From contig JACZWL010000021.1 in the NCBI GenBank assembly GCA_022572185.1, positions 1-50,815 on the forward strand: 50,815 bases of DNA, in the 5' to 3' direction. Both the position numbers and the translations under genes were made by a program. This document shows, in pieces, positions 16,123 through 24,321 of this stretch (within the stretch, counting starts at the first letter, position 1; each line of letters opens with the position of its first letter). This DNA is from Pseudomonadota bacterium (GTDB lineage Bacteria > Pseudomonadota > Gammaproteobacteria > Steroidobacterales > Woeseiaceae). The notes beneath the pieces were generated by a model. That model saw only the letters and a program-made list of their open reading frames with translations, was not told the origin of the DNA and searched no databases.

Positions 16123-18626
16123 TCACCGCCGCCCAGATAATTCGAAAGCCTTAACAGGTCCGCGAAAACCCCTCCCGCGGTGACGGCCGGGCCCGCTCCG
16201 GGCCCCTGCACCACGAGTGGATTGGCCGAGTATCTATCGGTGACAAAACGGACGATGTTGTCGGTCAGGTTAATGTTGCAAAACGCGTGATCCGGCTCGA
16301 CCATGTCCAGGCCGACCGATGCGTCGCCATTGGCATTCAGTTTCGCAATGTAGCGGAGTTTACGTCCCTGGCTTTCCGCTTCGCTGTACAGCTGCCGCAT
16401 CTGGTCGTCGTAACGTGGAAGCCCGTCCAGAAAGTCGTCAATACTCAGGCTACGCAATTCGTCGGGCACCAGATTCTGAACGGGAAAGTCGCCGATCTTT
16501 ATTTTCTGGCCCAGCTCCCGAGCGAGGATGGTGAGCTTTCGCGCGACATCCATGCCGGACAGGTCGTCGCGCGGGTCCGGTTCAGTGTAGCCGCTTTTTC
16601 GCGCCTCCCGGACGATTTCCGAAAACGGGCGAGTGCCGTCATAGACATTAAAAAGATAGGAAAGCGTGCCAGATAATATTCCTTCAACGGAATGAATCTG
16701 ATCGCCTGTATCGACGAGATCACGCAGGGTGCTGATCACCGGCAACGCGGCGCCGACGGTCGTCTCGTAAAAACAATGAGAACTGCCCTGCTTTGCGCAC
16801 TCTTGCATTAATTCGTAGTATGCATAATCGCCGCTTAATCCTTTCTTGTTCGGTGTAATGACGTGAATGCCCTTTTCAAGCCAGCCGGCGTAACGTCTGG
16901 CCACCGATTCGCTTGCTGTACAGTCGATAATGACTGCATGAGGTAAATGGTCGGCATGCACGTGATGTTGCAGACGATCGAGATCGAGATCCTCGCCCGA
17001 CTCGTGCATATTCTCGTCCCAGGTCGCCAACGCGATTCGGCGTTCACCCAGCAACATCTTTCTGGAACGTGCGATCGCGCGCACCCGGAGATCGAGGTTG
17101 AAATCGTTTATTAGACGGTCGCTCTGTCTGTGAATCTGTTGCAGCAGCGTTCCGCCAACCGACCCCGGGCCGATGAGGCCGATGGAAATCGTCTTGGAAG
17201 ATAGATAAAAGCCGGAATGCACTGCCCGAAGCGCTCGTACCGCATCGTCTGAATCGACCACCGCAGAAATGTTACGTTCCGACGATCCCTGCGCGATTGC
17301 TCTCACGTTGATACCGGCACGGCCAAGCGTACCGAAGAATTTCGCCGCCAGCCCGGGTGACCCGGCCATACTGTCGCCCACGACTGCCACGATGCTCTGA
17401 GCGTCTGTTACGTCGACATTCTGGATCTGCCCGCTTGCCAGCTCATCGGCGAACGCGTCACTGATAACGGCTCTGGCACGTTCGGCCAGTTCCTGTGGCA
17501 CGGCGATACAGATTGACTGCTCGGAACTGGCCTGCGATATGAGTGTCACCGACACGCCGGCATGCTTGAGCGCCGCGAAAAGCCGGTCGGCGGTTCCGGG
17601 GACGCCAATCATTCCCGAACCCTCGAGATTGACCAGCGCCATGCCGCCGATCGCCGTGATCCCCTTGATCTGCTCGTCGGAATCGACCTCTGCGACGATT
17701 CGAGTGCCCGGGTGATCGGGGTCAAAGCTGTTTCGAATAACAATCGGGATATCGTGTTCTACTGCCGGTCCCAATGTCTGCGGGTGTATGACCTGCGCAC
17801 CGAAGTATGCGAGTTCCATGGCCTCGCTGTAGGAGAGCTGCTCGATGACGCGGGCCTCCGGCACTTTGTTGGGGTCTGCGCTCATTATGCCGTCGACATC
17901 ACTCCAGATACTCAGCTCGCTGGCATGCGTCAGCGCTGCAAATATTGCTGCGGAGTGATCGCTACCATTCCGGCCGAGTGTCGTCTGCAGGCCTTCCTCG
18001 TCCGAGGCGATAAATCCGGTGATGACGGCGATCCCGTTGAAATCGCGATCGACGATTCTTGCAAAATTTTCTCTTGATTCATGCCAGAGAATACTCGGGC
18101 CAAGTCCGCTCTGACGCACCGTCACGATCTGGCGTGCATCGATCCAGGTGCCGCCGCGATCGCTGCCTATCTCTTGTTCAAGCAGAGCCGCGAGGAGTCT
18201 TGCGGACCAAATCTCTCCATAGCCTGCAACGACATCGCGGCTGCGCTGGGGAGCAGACTTGGCCAGTGCGATTGATTGCAGGATATCTTCGATGTCTGCG
18301 GCATCCTGCCCCCAAAGGTCCAGCAGGCCGACCAGGGCCTCGCTTTTGACGAGTTCCCGTGCAGTATTGGCGTATCGCTCGCCGATGCAGTGCAGTTCCG
18401 CAGTAAAGCTATGGTCATCCTGCTCGGCCAGAACAGCCAGTCGCAGGAGTTCGTCCGTCATTCCAGCCATCGCGGATACCACCGCGCCGATCCTGGCTTC
18501 GGTCTGATCAGTGAGGATCGCAGCGACACGGCGAAAGCAGTCCGCGTCGGCAAGGCTGCTGCCACCGAACTTGTGAATTTTCCAGCGATTTTGTGCCACT
18601 ACTGTCGAGCCCGGCCCGGGAAACAA
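16119..18626 (-). CDS. thrA: Bifunctional aspartokinase I / homoserine dehydrogenase I
   Basis: An 835-residue fusion catalysing the first and third steps of threonine synthesis. The N-terminal aspartokinase starts at KIHKFGGSSLADADCF. Two ACT domains follow around residues 310-465, with GVSVTLISQASSEQSI and GINVRAIAQGSSERNI. The homoserine dehydrogenase begins at ISIGLIGPGSVGGTLLQQI (NAD(P)-binding) and contains GILSGTLSYLFN and GYTEPDPRDDLSGMDVARK. No ATG precedes the conserved start: the frame opens with TTG at 18626, and a GTG at 18599 is the alternative. No threonine/isoleucine-rich leader peptide is visible upstream. The gene lies just downstream of tRNA-Lys on the same strand. Confidence 0.95.
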   Translation of the reverse strand: MFPGPGSTVVAQNRWKIHKFGGSSLADADCFRRVAAILTDQTEARIGAVVSAMAGMTDELLRLAVLAEQDDHSFTAELHCIGERYANTARELVKSEALVGLLDLWGQDAADIEDILQSIALAKSAPQRSRDVVAGYGEIWSARLLAALLEQEIGSDRGGTWIDARQIVTVRQSGLGPSILWHESRENFARIVDRDFNGIAVITGFIASDEEGLQTTLGRNGSDHSAAIFAALTHASELSIWSDVDGIMSADPNKVPEARVIEQLSYSEAMELAYFGAQVIHPQTLGPAVEHDIPIVIRNSFDPDHPGTRIVAEVDSDEQIKGITAIGGMALVNLEGSGMIGVPGTADRLFAALKHAGVSVTLISQASSEQSICIAVPQELAERARAVISDAFADELASGQIQNVDVTDAQSIVAVVGDSMAGSPGLAAKFFGTLGRAGINVRAIAQGSSERNISAVVDSDDAVRALRAVHSGFYLSSKTISIGLIGPGSVGGTLLQQIHRQSDRLINDFNLDLRVRAIARSRKMLLGERRIALATWDENMHESGEDLDLDRLQHHVHADHLPHAVIIDCTASESVARRYAGWLEKGIHVITPNKKGLSGDYAYYELMQECAKQGSSHCFYETTVGAALPVISTLRDLVDTGDQIHSVEGILSGTLSYLFNVYDGTRPFSEIVREARKSGYTEPDPRDDLSGMDVARKLTILARELGQKIKIGDFPVQNLVPDELRSLSIDDFLDGLPRYDDQMRQLYSEAESQGRKLRYIAKLNANGDASVGLDMVEPDHAFCNINLTDNIVRFVTDRYSANPLVVQGPGAGPAVTAGGVFADLLRLSNYLGGGD

Positions 18627-18690
18627 AGGCGCTAATCATAGCGGCACATGATTCGGTCGTCGCGTGTTTTCTAATAAGTGCGTAGAAAAA

Positions 18691-18766
18691 TGGTGGGGGC
18701 ACCAGGAATCGAACCTGGGACCAGCGGCTTAAAAGGCCGATGCTCTACCAACTGAGCTATACCCCC
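18691..18766 (-). tRNA. tRNA-Lys (anticodon UUU)
   Basis: A 76-nt cloverleaf with encoded CCA. The acceptor stem GGGGGTA pairs with the 3' strand before ACCA, the D-arm is AGCTCAGTTGGTAGAGC, the anticodon loop CTTTTAA gives UUU, and the T-arm is CAGGTTCGATTCCTG. It lies between cpoB and thrA on the same strand. It has its own good promoter upstream and could feed transcription into thrABC. Confidence 0.97.
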
Positions 18767-18848
18767 GTTTTGAACAGCGGCGCTTCAGGTGACAAGCCAT
18801 ACTTGTCCACGCCGTTCAAGTGGCAGGCTGGTGCGAGTGCCGGCCGGC

Positions 18849-18876
18849 ATCATACCGGACGGCAGGCAAATGACAA
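18849..18876 (-). promoter_or_regulatory. Sigma-70 promoter for tRNA-Lys
   Basis: On the minus strand TTGTCA (18871-18876), a 16-bp spacer and TATGAT (18849-18854) make a good housekeeping promoter about 75 bp upstream of the tRNA 5' end. The leader contains a small hairpin (GACAAG/CTTGTC near 18790-18806). Confidence 0.65.
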
Positions 18877-18931
18877 GCTGTGGTTGTCGCATGACATTTG
18901 TTCTTTCTGGCGGCGGTACTACATTCGCTGC

Positions 18932-19711
18932 CTACTGGCCATCGCTGTCCATCCGCTTCAGGCGTTGTTCGGCCAGCCGGGCGGCAGTTGTGTCGGGATA
19001 GTCGGCCTGCACCCTGCCAAGCGCGCGCCGCGCCGCGTTCCAGCGCTCCAACTCATAGTTGCAATAGCCAACTTTTAGCAAGGCATCCGGCACCTTGCGT
19101 GACGTCGCATAGTTGTTGATGACCTTCTCGAATTCATCAAGCGCCAGGTCATACTGTTGCGTCACGTAATACGATTCCGCGAGCCAATATTGAGCATTGT
19201 CTGCGAGCTGACTGTCCGGATAGCTGACGAGAAATTGCTGAAACGCCATAGCGGCCGGTTCATAGCGCTGCTCTTTGAGCAACTCGAATGCAGCCTGATA
19301 GTTATCGCGATCGGAACCGCCGGGCACCGGCAGCTGTCCGGGCGCGAGCGAGCCGCCGTCGAGAACGCTGAGCCGGCCTGTAGAACCACGCGACAGGCGT
19401 TCCAGGTTTTGAATTCGCATATCAAGGTCGGCATAGAGCTCACGCTGTCGCTCGACGGCACCCGTCGCGTCATGCTCGAGCGTCTCAATCCGACCTTGAA
19501 ATTCGCGGGTCCGCTGTTGCAACTCGTCGGTCTGTATTGTCAGATCGATGAGGCTGCCGCTTGCCAACATGCGCTCGATCGCGCTGAGCCGTCGCTCGAG
19601 TTCGTTCAGCTTCACCAGCACCGGATCTTCGGCCTCCTGCGGCATCATGGCGCAACCTGCTGCCAGGACAGGCAGTATTACGACAATCGCCAGAATCTTT
19701 TGTCTGATCAC
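18932..19711 (-). CDS. cpoB: Cell division coordinator CpoB (YbgF)
   Basis: A 259-residue periplasmic protein linking Tol-Pal constriction to peptidoglycan synthesis. It has an N-terminal coiled coil (about residues 30-110, rich in LxELERRLSAIE-type heptads) and a C-terminal TPR domain beginning at YQAAFELLKEQRYEPAAMAFQQFL and including PDSQLADNAQYWLAES. Unusually, the signal peptide ends VLAAGC with Cys at residue 20, a plausible lipobox, whereas E. coli CpoB is soluble. It starts 12 bp after pal and is the last gene of the tol cluster. Confidence 0.93.
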   Translation of the reverse strand: MIRQKILAIVVILPVLAAGCAMMPQEAEDPVLVKLNELERRLSAIERMLASGSLIDLTIQTDELQQRTREFQGRIETLEHDATGAVERQRELYADLDMRIQNLERLSRGSTGRLSVLDGGSLAPGQLPVPGGSDRDNYQAAFELLKEQRYEPAAMAFQQFLVSYPDSQLADNAQYWLAESYYVTQQYDLALDEFEKVINNYATSRKVPDALLKVGYCNYELERWNAARRALGRVQADYPDTTAARLAEQRLKRMDSDGQ

Positions 19712-19723
19712 GTTTGCTCGCTG

Positions 19724-20248
19724 TTAGTTGAGGTACTTGATTTCGACACGCCGGTTCAATGCATATGATTCTTCATTACTGCCAAACGCTGCCGGCCGTT
19801 CCTCGCCAAAACTCACCGTCGAAATCTGACTGGTGGTCGCGCCCTGAATAAGCAGCATGCGGCGCACAGCCTGAGAACGGCGCTCGCCAAGGCCGATGTT
19901 GTACTCGCGCGATCCGCGTTCGTCCGCATGGCCTTCCAGGCGGATCCGCGCAGCCGAATTATTCGACAACCTGTTCGCATGCCGGGCAAGCAGATCTGCA
20001 TATTGCGGCTTGAGATCAGACTGATCGAAATCGAAATAGATGATCATGGTCATGGCAGCGTCGCTGCCTTCAAACGGAACGTCTTCGCCGCCGAAGGCGG
20101 AGCGGTCCTCAAAGCCGCTTGAGCTGGAGCCGTCACCGCTACTGTCCATGCTGCCGTCGCCTGCCTCAGGATCGGGAATCGATGTCGATGCGCAGCCCGC
20201 AACTATGGCTGCCAGAAGGCTGATCAGGAATATTCTGTATTGGCTCAT
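19724..20248 (-). CDS. pal: Peptidoglycan-associated lipoprotein Pal
   Basis: A 174-residue outer-membrane lipoprotein that binds peptidoglycan and TolB. The lipobox is IVAGC with Cys at residue 19. A flexible Gly/Ser/Asp linker follows, then the OmpA-like domain with IYFDFDQSDLKPQYADLL and LEGHADERGSREYNIGLGERRSQAV. The ATG at 20248 has an AAGGA site 8 nt upstream; the longer open frame upstream is disregarded. 108 bp separate it from tolB. Confidence 0.95.
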   Translation of the reverse strand: MSQYRIFLISLLAAIVAGCASTSIPDPEAGDGSMDSSGDGSSSSGFEDRSAFGGEDVPFEGSDAAMTMIIYFDFDQSDLKPQYADLLARHANRLSNNSAARIRLEGHADERGSREYNIGLGERRSQAVRRMLLIQGATTSQISTVSFGEERPAAFGSNEESYALNRRVEIKYLN

Positions 20249-20356
20249 TTTGCTGTCCTTTTGGTGGTTTTTAGAATGCTGGGCAAGACTTTGCAGCAAT
20301 ATCCATTTAAAAATCAATGATATCTATGCATTTTATAAACTAAATCCTGGATTTTG

Positions 20357-21664
20357 CTAGGGCCGTGGAAACGGTGACCAGACCGGCTCGCGCACATCAG
20401 CCCCGCCCGAGCCCATACGCTGTCTGATCAGGCCATCTGCAGAAACCGTTTCCAGGACGCCATTTTGTCCCTGCCGTGTCGCATAAATCAATGTGTCGCT
20501 ATTCGGTGCAAAACTCGGCGACTCATCCTGGCGCCCGCTCGACAACACCAGAAAATTGCCGCTGTCCAGGTCGAGAACGCCTATTCTGTAATTTCCCCGG
20601 TCGAGATGCACCATCGCCAGCTTTTTGCCGTCAGGCGACAAGCGAGGGCGCGCATTATAACTGCCTTCGAAGGTAATGCGCTCCGGCGTGCCGCCGGAGG
20701 CATCGATCCGGTATACCTGAGGCCCGCCGCTCCGGTCCGACGTAAAATAGATCTGCTTGCCGTCGGGCGACCAGCTGCCTTCGGTATCGATCGCCCTGCT
20801 GGTTGTCAGGCGTGTCACATCCCTGGTCGAGAGATCCATTACATGGATATCGAGATTTCCGTCGGCACCGCCGAGCGTCAACACAAGATTGCGGCCATCG
20901 GGTGAAAACGCAGGCGCACCATTGATTCCGGTACGGCTGGACACTTTGATTCGGTTGCCGGTACGCACCGTTTGCACAAACACGCTGGACTTGTGGCCTT
21001 CAAAAGAAACATACGCAAGCCTGCGGCCGTCAGGCGACCATGCCGGCGACATGATCGGATCCGTCGATTCCATGATCGTGTGCTCGTTCTCGCCGTCCGC
21101 GTCAGACACGACCAGCGTATATATCCTGTTGCCACTGTCCTGCTGCGCCGTGACGTATGCAATTTTTGTTGCAAAGACACCCTGAATTCCGGTCAGCTTC
21201 TCAAAAATCATATCTGCCGCCCGGTGCGCGACAAGCCGCACCGTGCCCCTGCTCGCCGGCATGCGGTAGCCGACCAGCTGCTCCCGTCGAAAAACATCAA
21301 ATAACTGAAATTGTACGCTGTATGCGTTCGCTCCGGTCTGTGTAACCCGCCCGATAATGACGGCCTCGACGCCGAGAATCGACCAGTCGTCGAAATCCAC
21401 CTCGACGCCGGTCGTCGGCTTCTGCAACATGTCCTCCTCCGGAATCGGCCCGAAGCGACCGCTCCGCTGCAAGTCAGCTCCGATGACCCCGGCGACATTC
21501 AGCGGCGCGCTGGCGTCGCTACCCTCCCAGCCGAAAGGCACGACAGCGACGGGCGCACGTTTGCCGGCCCCCTGCGTGATCTCAATTTGTAGCTCCGCCG
21601 TCGCTTGTGACGCCAGGAGCGTCAGGACGCCGGCGGCAAAGCACCTTTTAAAGGCTTCCTGCAT
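20357..21664 (-). CDS. tolB: Tol-Pal system translocation protein TolB
   Basis: A 435-residue periplasmic protein with a Sec signal (GVLTLLASQATA), the TolB N-terminal domain (about residues 25-165) and a six-bladed WD40-like beta-propeller. The propeller is recognised by repeated SPDGR/SPDGK motifs: SPAWSPDGRRLAYVSF, APAFSPDGRNLVLTL, EGSWSPDGKQIYFTSD and RPRLSPDGKKLAMV. It binds Pal and the C-terminus of TolA. The start at ATG 21664 fits the signal peptide. Confidence 0.95.
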   Translation of the reverse strand: MQEAFKRCFAAGVLTLLASQATAELQIEITQGAGKRAPVAVVPFGWEGSDASAPLNVAGVIGADLQRSGRFGPIPEEDMLQKPTTGVEVDFDDWSILGVEAVIIGRVTQTGANAYSVQFQLFDVFRREQLVGYRMPASRGTVRLVAHRAADMIFEKLTGIQGVFATKIAYVTAQQDSGNRIYTLVVSDADGENEHTIMESTDPIMSPAWSPDGRRLAYVSFEGHKSSVFVQTVRTGNRIKVSSRTGINGAPAFSPDGRNLVLTLGGADGNLDIHVMDLSTRDVTRLTTSRAIDTEGSWSPDGKQIYFTSDRSGGPQVYRIDASGGTPERITFEGSYNARPRLSPDGKKLAMVHLDRGNYRIGVLDLDSGNFLVLSSGRQDESPSFAPNSDTLIYATRQGQNGVLETVSADGLIRQRMGSGGADVREPVWSPFPRP

Positions 21665-21695
21665 AGTCGTGACCCGGATCAAACCAGAGAGGCCC

Positions 21696-22499
21696 CTATT
21701 GTTCAGGTTTAAATGTGATGCGCAAGTTTCGATCGAACAATGCCGGATTCTCGGGTTCCGGCAACGGCGAGGCTTTGAAGACAGCCGCTTCGATCGACCG
21801 CTGAACAGCATCGTCTCCGTTGCACTGGCCGATAGTTACTCCGACGACTTCCCCGCCCGGTAATTGCCTGACATTAACGACGCATTCCAGCCCAGGCCTG
21901 GCGCTCAGGGGCCTGACCCAGTTGCGTTGAATCCTCTGCCGGATGGCATAGAGATATCGAGCCAGCGCCCCGGAATTCATGGCCTCCAGGCGCTCCGCCT
22001 CCTCGGCAATTTCGCGATCAAACAGTCTTTGCCTTTCAGCCTCCTCTGCTTCCCGGCGCTTGCGTTCGTTCTCAACTCGCTGGCGTTCAACATCTGCGAG
22101 CCGTTTTCTCTCCGCCTCGTCACGGCGGCGTTGCAGTTCGGCTTCCCGGCGGCGTTTTTTCTCGGCAGCCTCTTGTTGCTGCTGTTTCTTGAGTCTTGAG
22201 ATACGCTGTTGTTCGATTCGAAGGTCCTCCTGGCGCTTGCGTTCCTCGGCCGCGATTCTTTCCTGTTCCGAGATAGCCGGTTCCGGTTCGATTTCCGGCT
22301 CGATTTCCGGTTCGGGCTCCGGCTCCGGCGGTGGCCGGCGCAGCGCTTCTTCGGTCACTAACGTGCCTTTGATCGCCAGCGGTACTGCAGGATGTACCGG
22401 TCGCGAGAAATCGAATACAAATAACATCGCCGCGATTATCGCTGCGTGCAGTAATCCGGCGAAGAAAACCGGAATGACGTTGTACTGGTCGTGAAGCAC
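21696..22499 (-). CDS. tolA: Tol-Pal system protein TolA
   Basis: An inner-membrane protein spanning the periplasm. It has one transmembrane helix (VIPVFFAGLLHAAIIAAMLF), a Pro/Glu-rich stretch of EPEP repeats, a long Arg/Lys/Glu/Gln-rich helix, and a C-terminal domain with YLYAIRQRIQRNWVRP and ECVVNVRQLPGGEVVGV. A start at GTG 22499 gives 267 residues and a short cytosolic tail. The frame also opens at ATG 22580, but that part lies within a large palindrome and reads as unconserved sequence. No strong ribosome-binding site decides between them. Confidence 0.88.
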   Translation of the reverse strand: MLHDQYNVIPVFFAGLLHAAIIAAMLFVFDFSRPVHPAVPLAIKGTLVTEEALRRPPPEPEPEPEIEPEIEPEPAISEQERIAAEERKRQEDLRIEQQRISRLKKQQQQEAAEKKRRREAELQRRRDEAERKRLADVERQRVENERKRREAEEAERQRLFDREIAEEAERLEAMNSGALARYLYAIRQRIQRNWVRPLSARPGLECVVNVRQLPGGEVVGVTIGQCNGDDAVQRSIEAAVFKASPLPEPENPALFDRNLRITFKPEQ

Positions 22500-22522
22500 C
22501 CTAGTCCGAATTTTCCGTGAGA

Positions 22523-22642
22523 GTCCGGCAGTGTGGGCGTGAGATCGTTGTGACTGGCGCAGCTCTGGACTGAGAGCCATAGCGAGCTATGGCTCGATGG
22601 AAGAGCCAGTCAGGCGCAACGAGATCCGGCCACACACCGGAC
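22523..22642. repeat. 120-bp nested palindromic element between tolR and tolA
   Basis: The ends GTCCGG (22523-22528) and CCGGAC (22637-22642) pair. They are followed inward by imperfect pairing of GTGTGG/CCACAC, GATCGTTG/CAACGAGATC and GACTGGC/GCCAGTC. A second perfect hairpin GAGCCATAG/CTATGGCTC lies inside at 22574-22595. The element occupies the middle of the 258-bp gap that splits the tol operon, where most relatives have little spacing. No second copy is seen in this window. Confidence 0.7.
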
Positions 22643-22757
22643 AGCCAATGAAAACTACGAAGTGTCACCATAGAGGAATATCGAAATCCGTTCGCAAATT
22701 AAATCGTTGTCACTGATCTCGGGCGGTCTCATGGAATATTCGGCCTTGCTTGCTGCC

Positions 22758-23201
22758 TTACTCTGGAACCGGGTACGTTTCCAGGGGATCGGTGACGAAG
22801 CCGACGTGCTCAGCGCCGCCCTGTTGCAGGAGCACCATCGCGCCCACGACATGGCCGTAATCAACGGCTCTGTCAGCCTTAATGAGGATCGGCGTCTCGG
22901 GACGGTTGCGCAACACCGCAGCTGTGCGTGCGACGATTTCTTTTGCGCTCGCCGGCTGATCTTCGTCGTCACCAACATTGATGTAAAGATTACCGTCGGC
23001 ATCGACACTGAGCACGAGTGGCGGCTGATTTGGAACGTCGTCAATTGGTTCTGCGCCGGCTTTTGGTAACTCCACGTCTACGCCTTGTGTCAGGAGTGGT
23101 GCGGTCACCATGAAAATAATCAGCAGGACAAGCATGACATCGATGTAAGGCACGACGTTAATTTCTGCCATCAACTTGCGCTTTCGCATCGGTGCTGACA
23201 T
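22758..23201 (-). CDS. tolR: Tol-Pal system protein TolR
   Basis: A 147-residue ExbD/TolR protein with one transmembrane helix (PYIDVMLVLLIIFMVTAPLLTQGVDVELP) carrying the conserved Asp of the proton channel formed with TolQ. The periplasmic domain contains PPLVLSVDADGNLYIN and DYGHVVGAMVLLQQGG. The ATG at 23201 is 1 bp after the tolQ stop codon. The longer upstream frame lies within tolQ and is a shadow. Confidence 0.95.
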   Translation of the reverse strand: MSAPMRKRKLMAEINVVPYIDVMLVLLIIFMVTAPLLTQGVDVELPKAGAEPIDDVPNQPPLVLSVDADGNLYINVGDDEDQPASAKEIVARTAAVLRNRPETPILIKADRAVDYGHVVGAMVLLQQGGAEHVGFVTDPLETYPVPE

Positions 23202-23202
23202 C

Positions 23203-23889
23203 TCAAGCTCCTTTTTGCGAATGCGAATGTCGCTGCAAAATACTGGAAAACTCCTCCATGAATCCGTCGTAGCGAATTTCCAGGCGCGCAACCTTGTCTG
23301 CATAACTGTTGTAGGCGATGACCGCCGGAATGGCGGCGAACAGGCCCATGGCAGTGGCCACCAACGCCTCTGCGATTCCCGGGGCAACCATTGCAAGGGT
23401 CGCGGACTGCACGTTGCCAAGGGCACGGAAGGAATTCATGATGCCCCAGACTGTTCCAAACAGGCCGACATAGGGACTGGTCGAGCCGATCGTTGCAAGC
23501 GTCGCCAGACTTTGCTCCAGCCGGTCGACCTCGCGCATTTGTGCGACCCTCATCGCGCGCCGGCATTCGTCGACTATTTTGTCGCGTTTGACATCGCCCT
23601 GTTGCGATACGCGGTTGAATTCCCGGAAACCCGACTCGAATATGCTGGCCATGCCAAGACTGCCGCCCGGCTCTCGCGTGGCGCTCCGATAAAGTGTGTT
23701 CAGGTCGCCGCCAGACCAGAAGCTCGCTTCGAAGTCGTCCGACGCAGATTTCGTGCGCCGAATCAGCCGTCGCTTGGTGAATATAATGCTCCAGGATATA
23801 AACGATGCGGCCAGCAACAGGAGCAGCACAAGCTGCACAGGAAAACTGGCGCCCATAACCAGGCTAAGTAACGACATATCAGTTGTCAT
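23203..23889 (-). CDS. tolQ: Tol-Pal system protein TolQ
   Basis: A 228-residue MotA/TolQ/ExbB proton-channel protein with three transmembrane helices: LVLLLLLAASFISWSIIF, TSPYVGLFGTVWGIMNSF (the conserved channel motif) and ALVATAMGLFAAIPAVIAYN. With TolR it energises TolA. It overlaps the end of ybgC by 4 bp, consistent with one operon. Confidence 0.95.
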   Translation of the reverse strand: MTTDMSLLSLVMGASFPVQLVLLLLLAASFISWSIIFTKRRLIRRTKSASDDFEASFWSGGDLNTLYRSATREPGGSLGMASIFESGFREFNRVSQQGDVKRDKIVDECRRAMRVAQMREVDRLEQSLATLATIGSTSPYVGLFGTVWGIMNSFRALGNVQSATLAMVAPGIAEALVATAMGLFAAIPAVIAYNSYADKVARLEIRYDGFMEEFSSILQRHSHSQKGA

Positions 23890-24311
23890 GGTGGGGATCC
23901 CTCAAATAATGAAGCAGGCACCCGAACGGGTTTCAGCGTATCGGTGCTCAGTAATGCTGCCCGCGTTGTGCCCCGGCACAGCAATGCGCCGTCAAGTGAG
24001 TTACGAAATATCTGCTGTTCGATCAAAAAGCTCGCTCGCGCCAGGCTGACGAGATTGACCGTCACCAGTAATTCATCATTGAACCTGGCTGGTTCCAGGA
24101 AATCCGCGTGCGTGTCGACGACGACAAAAACCCGCCTGTCATCGCGCATCAGGGCATCCTGTTCGATGCCGAGCGATCGCAACCACTCGGTCCTCGCCCG
24201 TTCCATGAATTTGAAATAGTTGGCAAAATAGACAAGTCCCTGCGCGTCGCTGTCTTCGTAATAAACGCGCACGGGCCACGCGAAGGGTTCTTGACGGGTC
24301 TTTGTGTCCAA
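23886..24311 (-). CDS. ybgC: Tol-Pal system-associated acyl-CoA thioesterase YbgC
   Basis: A hotdog-fold thioesterase. YYEDSDAQGLVYFANYFKFMERARTEWL contains the catalytic Asp of the 4-hydroxybenzoyl-CoA thioesterase type, and FVVVDTHADFLEPARFNDEL follows. A TTG start at 24311 gives 141 residues, the family's usual length, without overlapping ruvB. An ATG at 24362 would overlap the end of ruvB by 41 bp and add an unconserved N-terminus. Confidence 0.9.
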   Translation of the reverse strand: MDTKTRQEPFAWPVRVYYEDSDAQGLVYFANYFKFMERARTEWLRSLGIEQDALMRDDRRVFVVVDTHADFLEPARFNDELLVTVNLVSLARASFLIEQQIFRNSLDGALLCRGTTRAALLSTDTLKPVRVPASLFEGSPP

Positions 24312-24321
24312 GAATCCCAGC

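Noticed and set aside
18627-18702. Possible thr leader peptide upstream of thrA
   Set aside because: The short frame there has no run of Thr or Ile codons and overlaps the tRNA; no attenuator hairpins with a T tract were seen.
22655-23044. 129-residue open frame overlapping tolR on the same strand
   Set aside because: It is out of frame with tolR, has no recognisable motif, and tolR is unambiguous.
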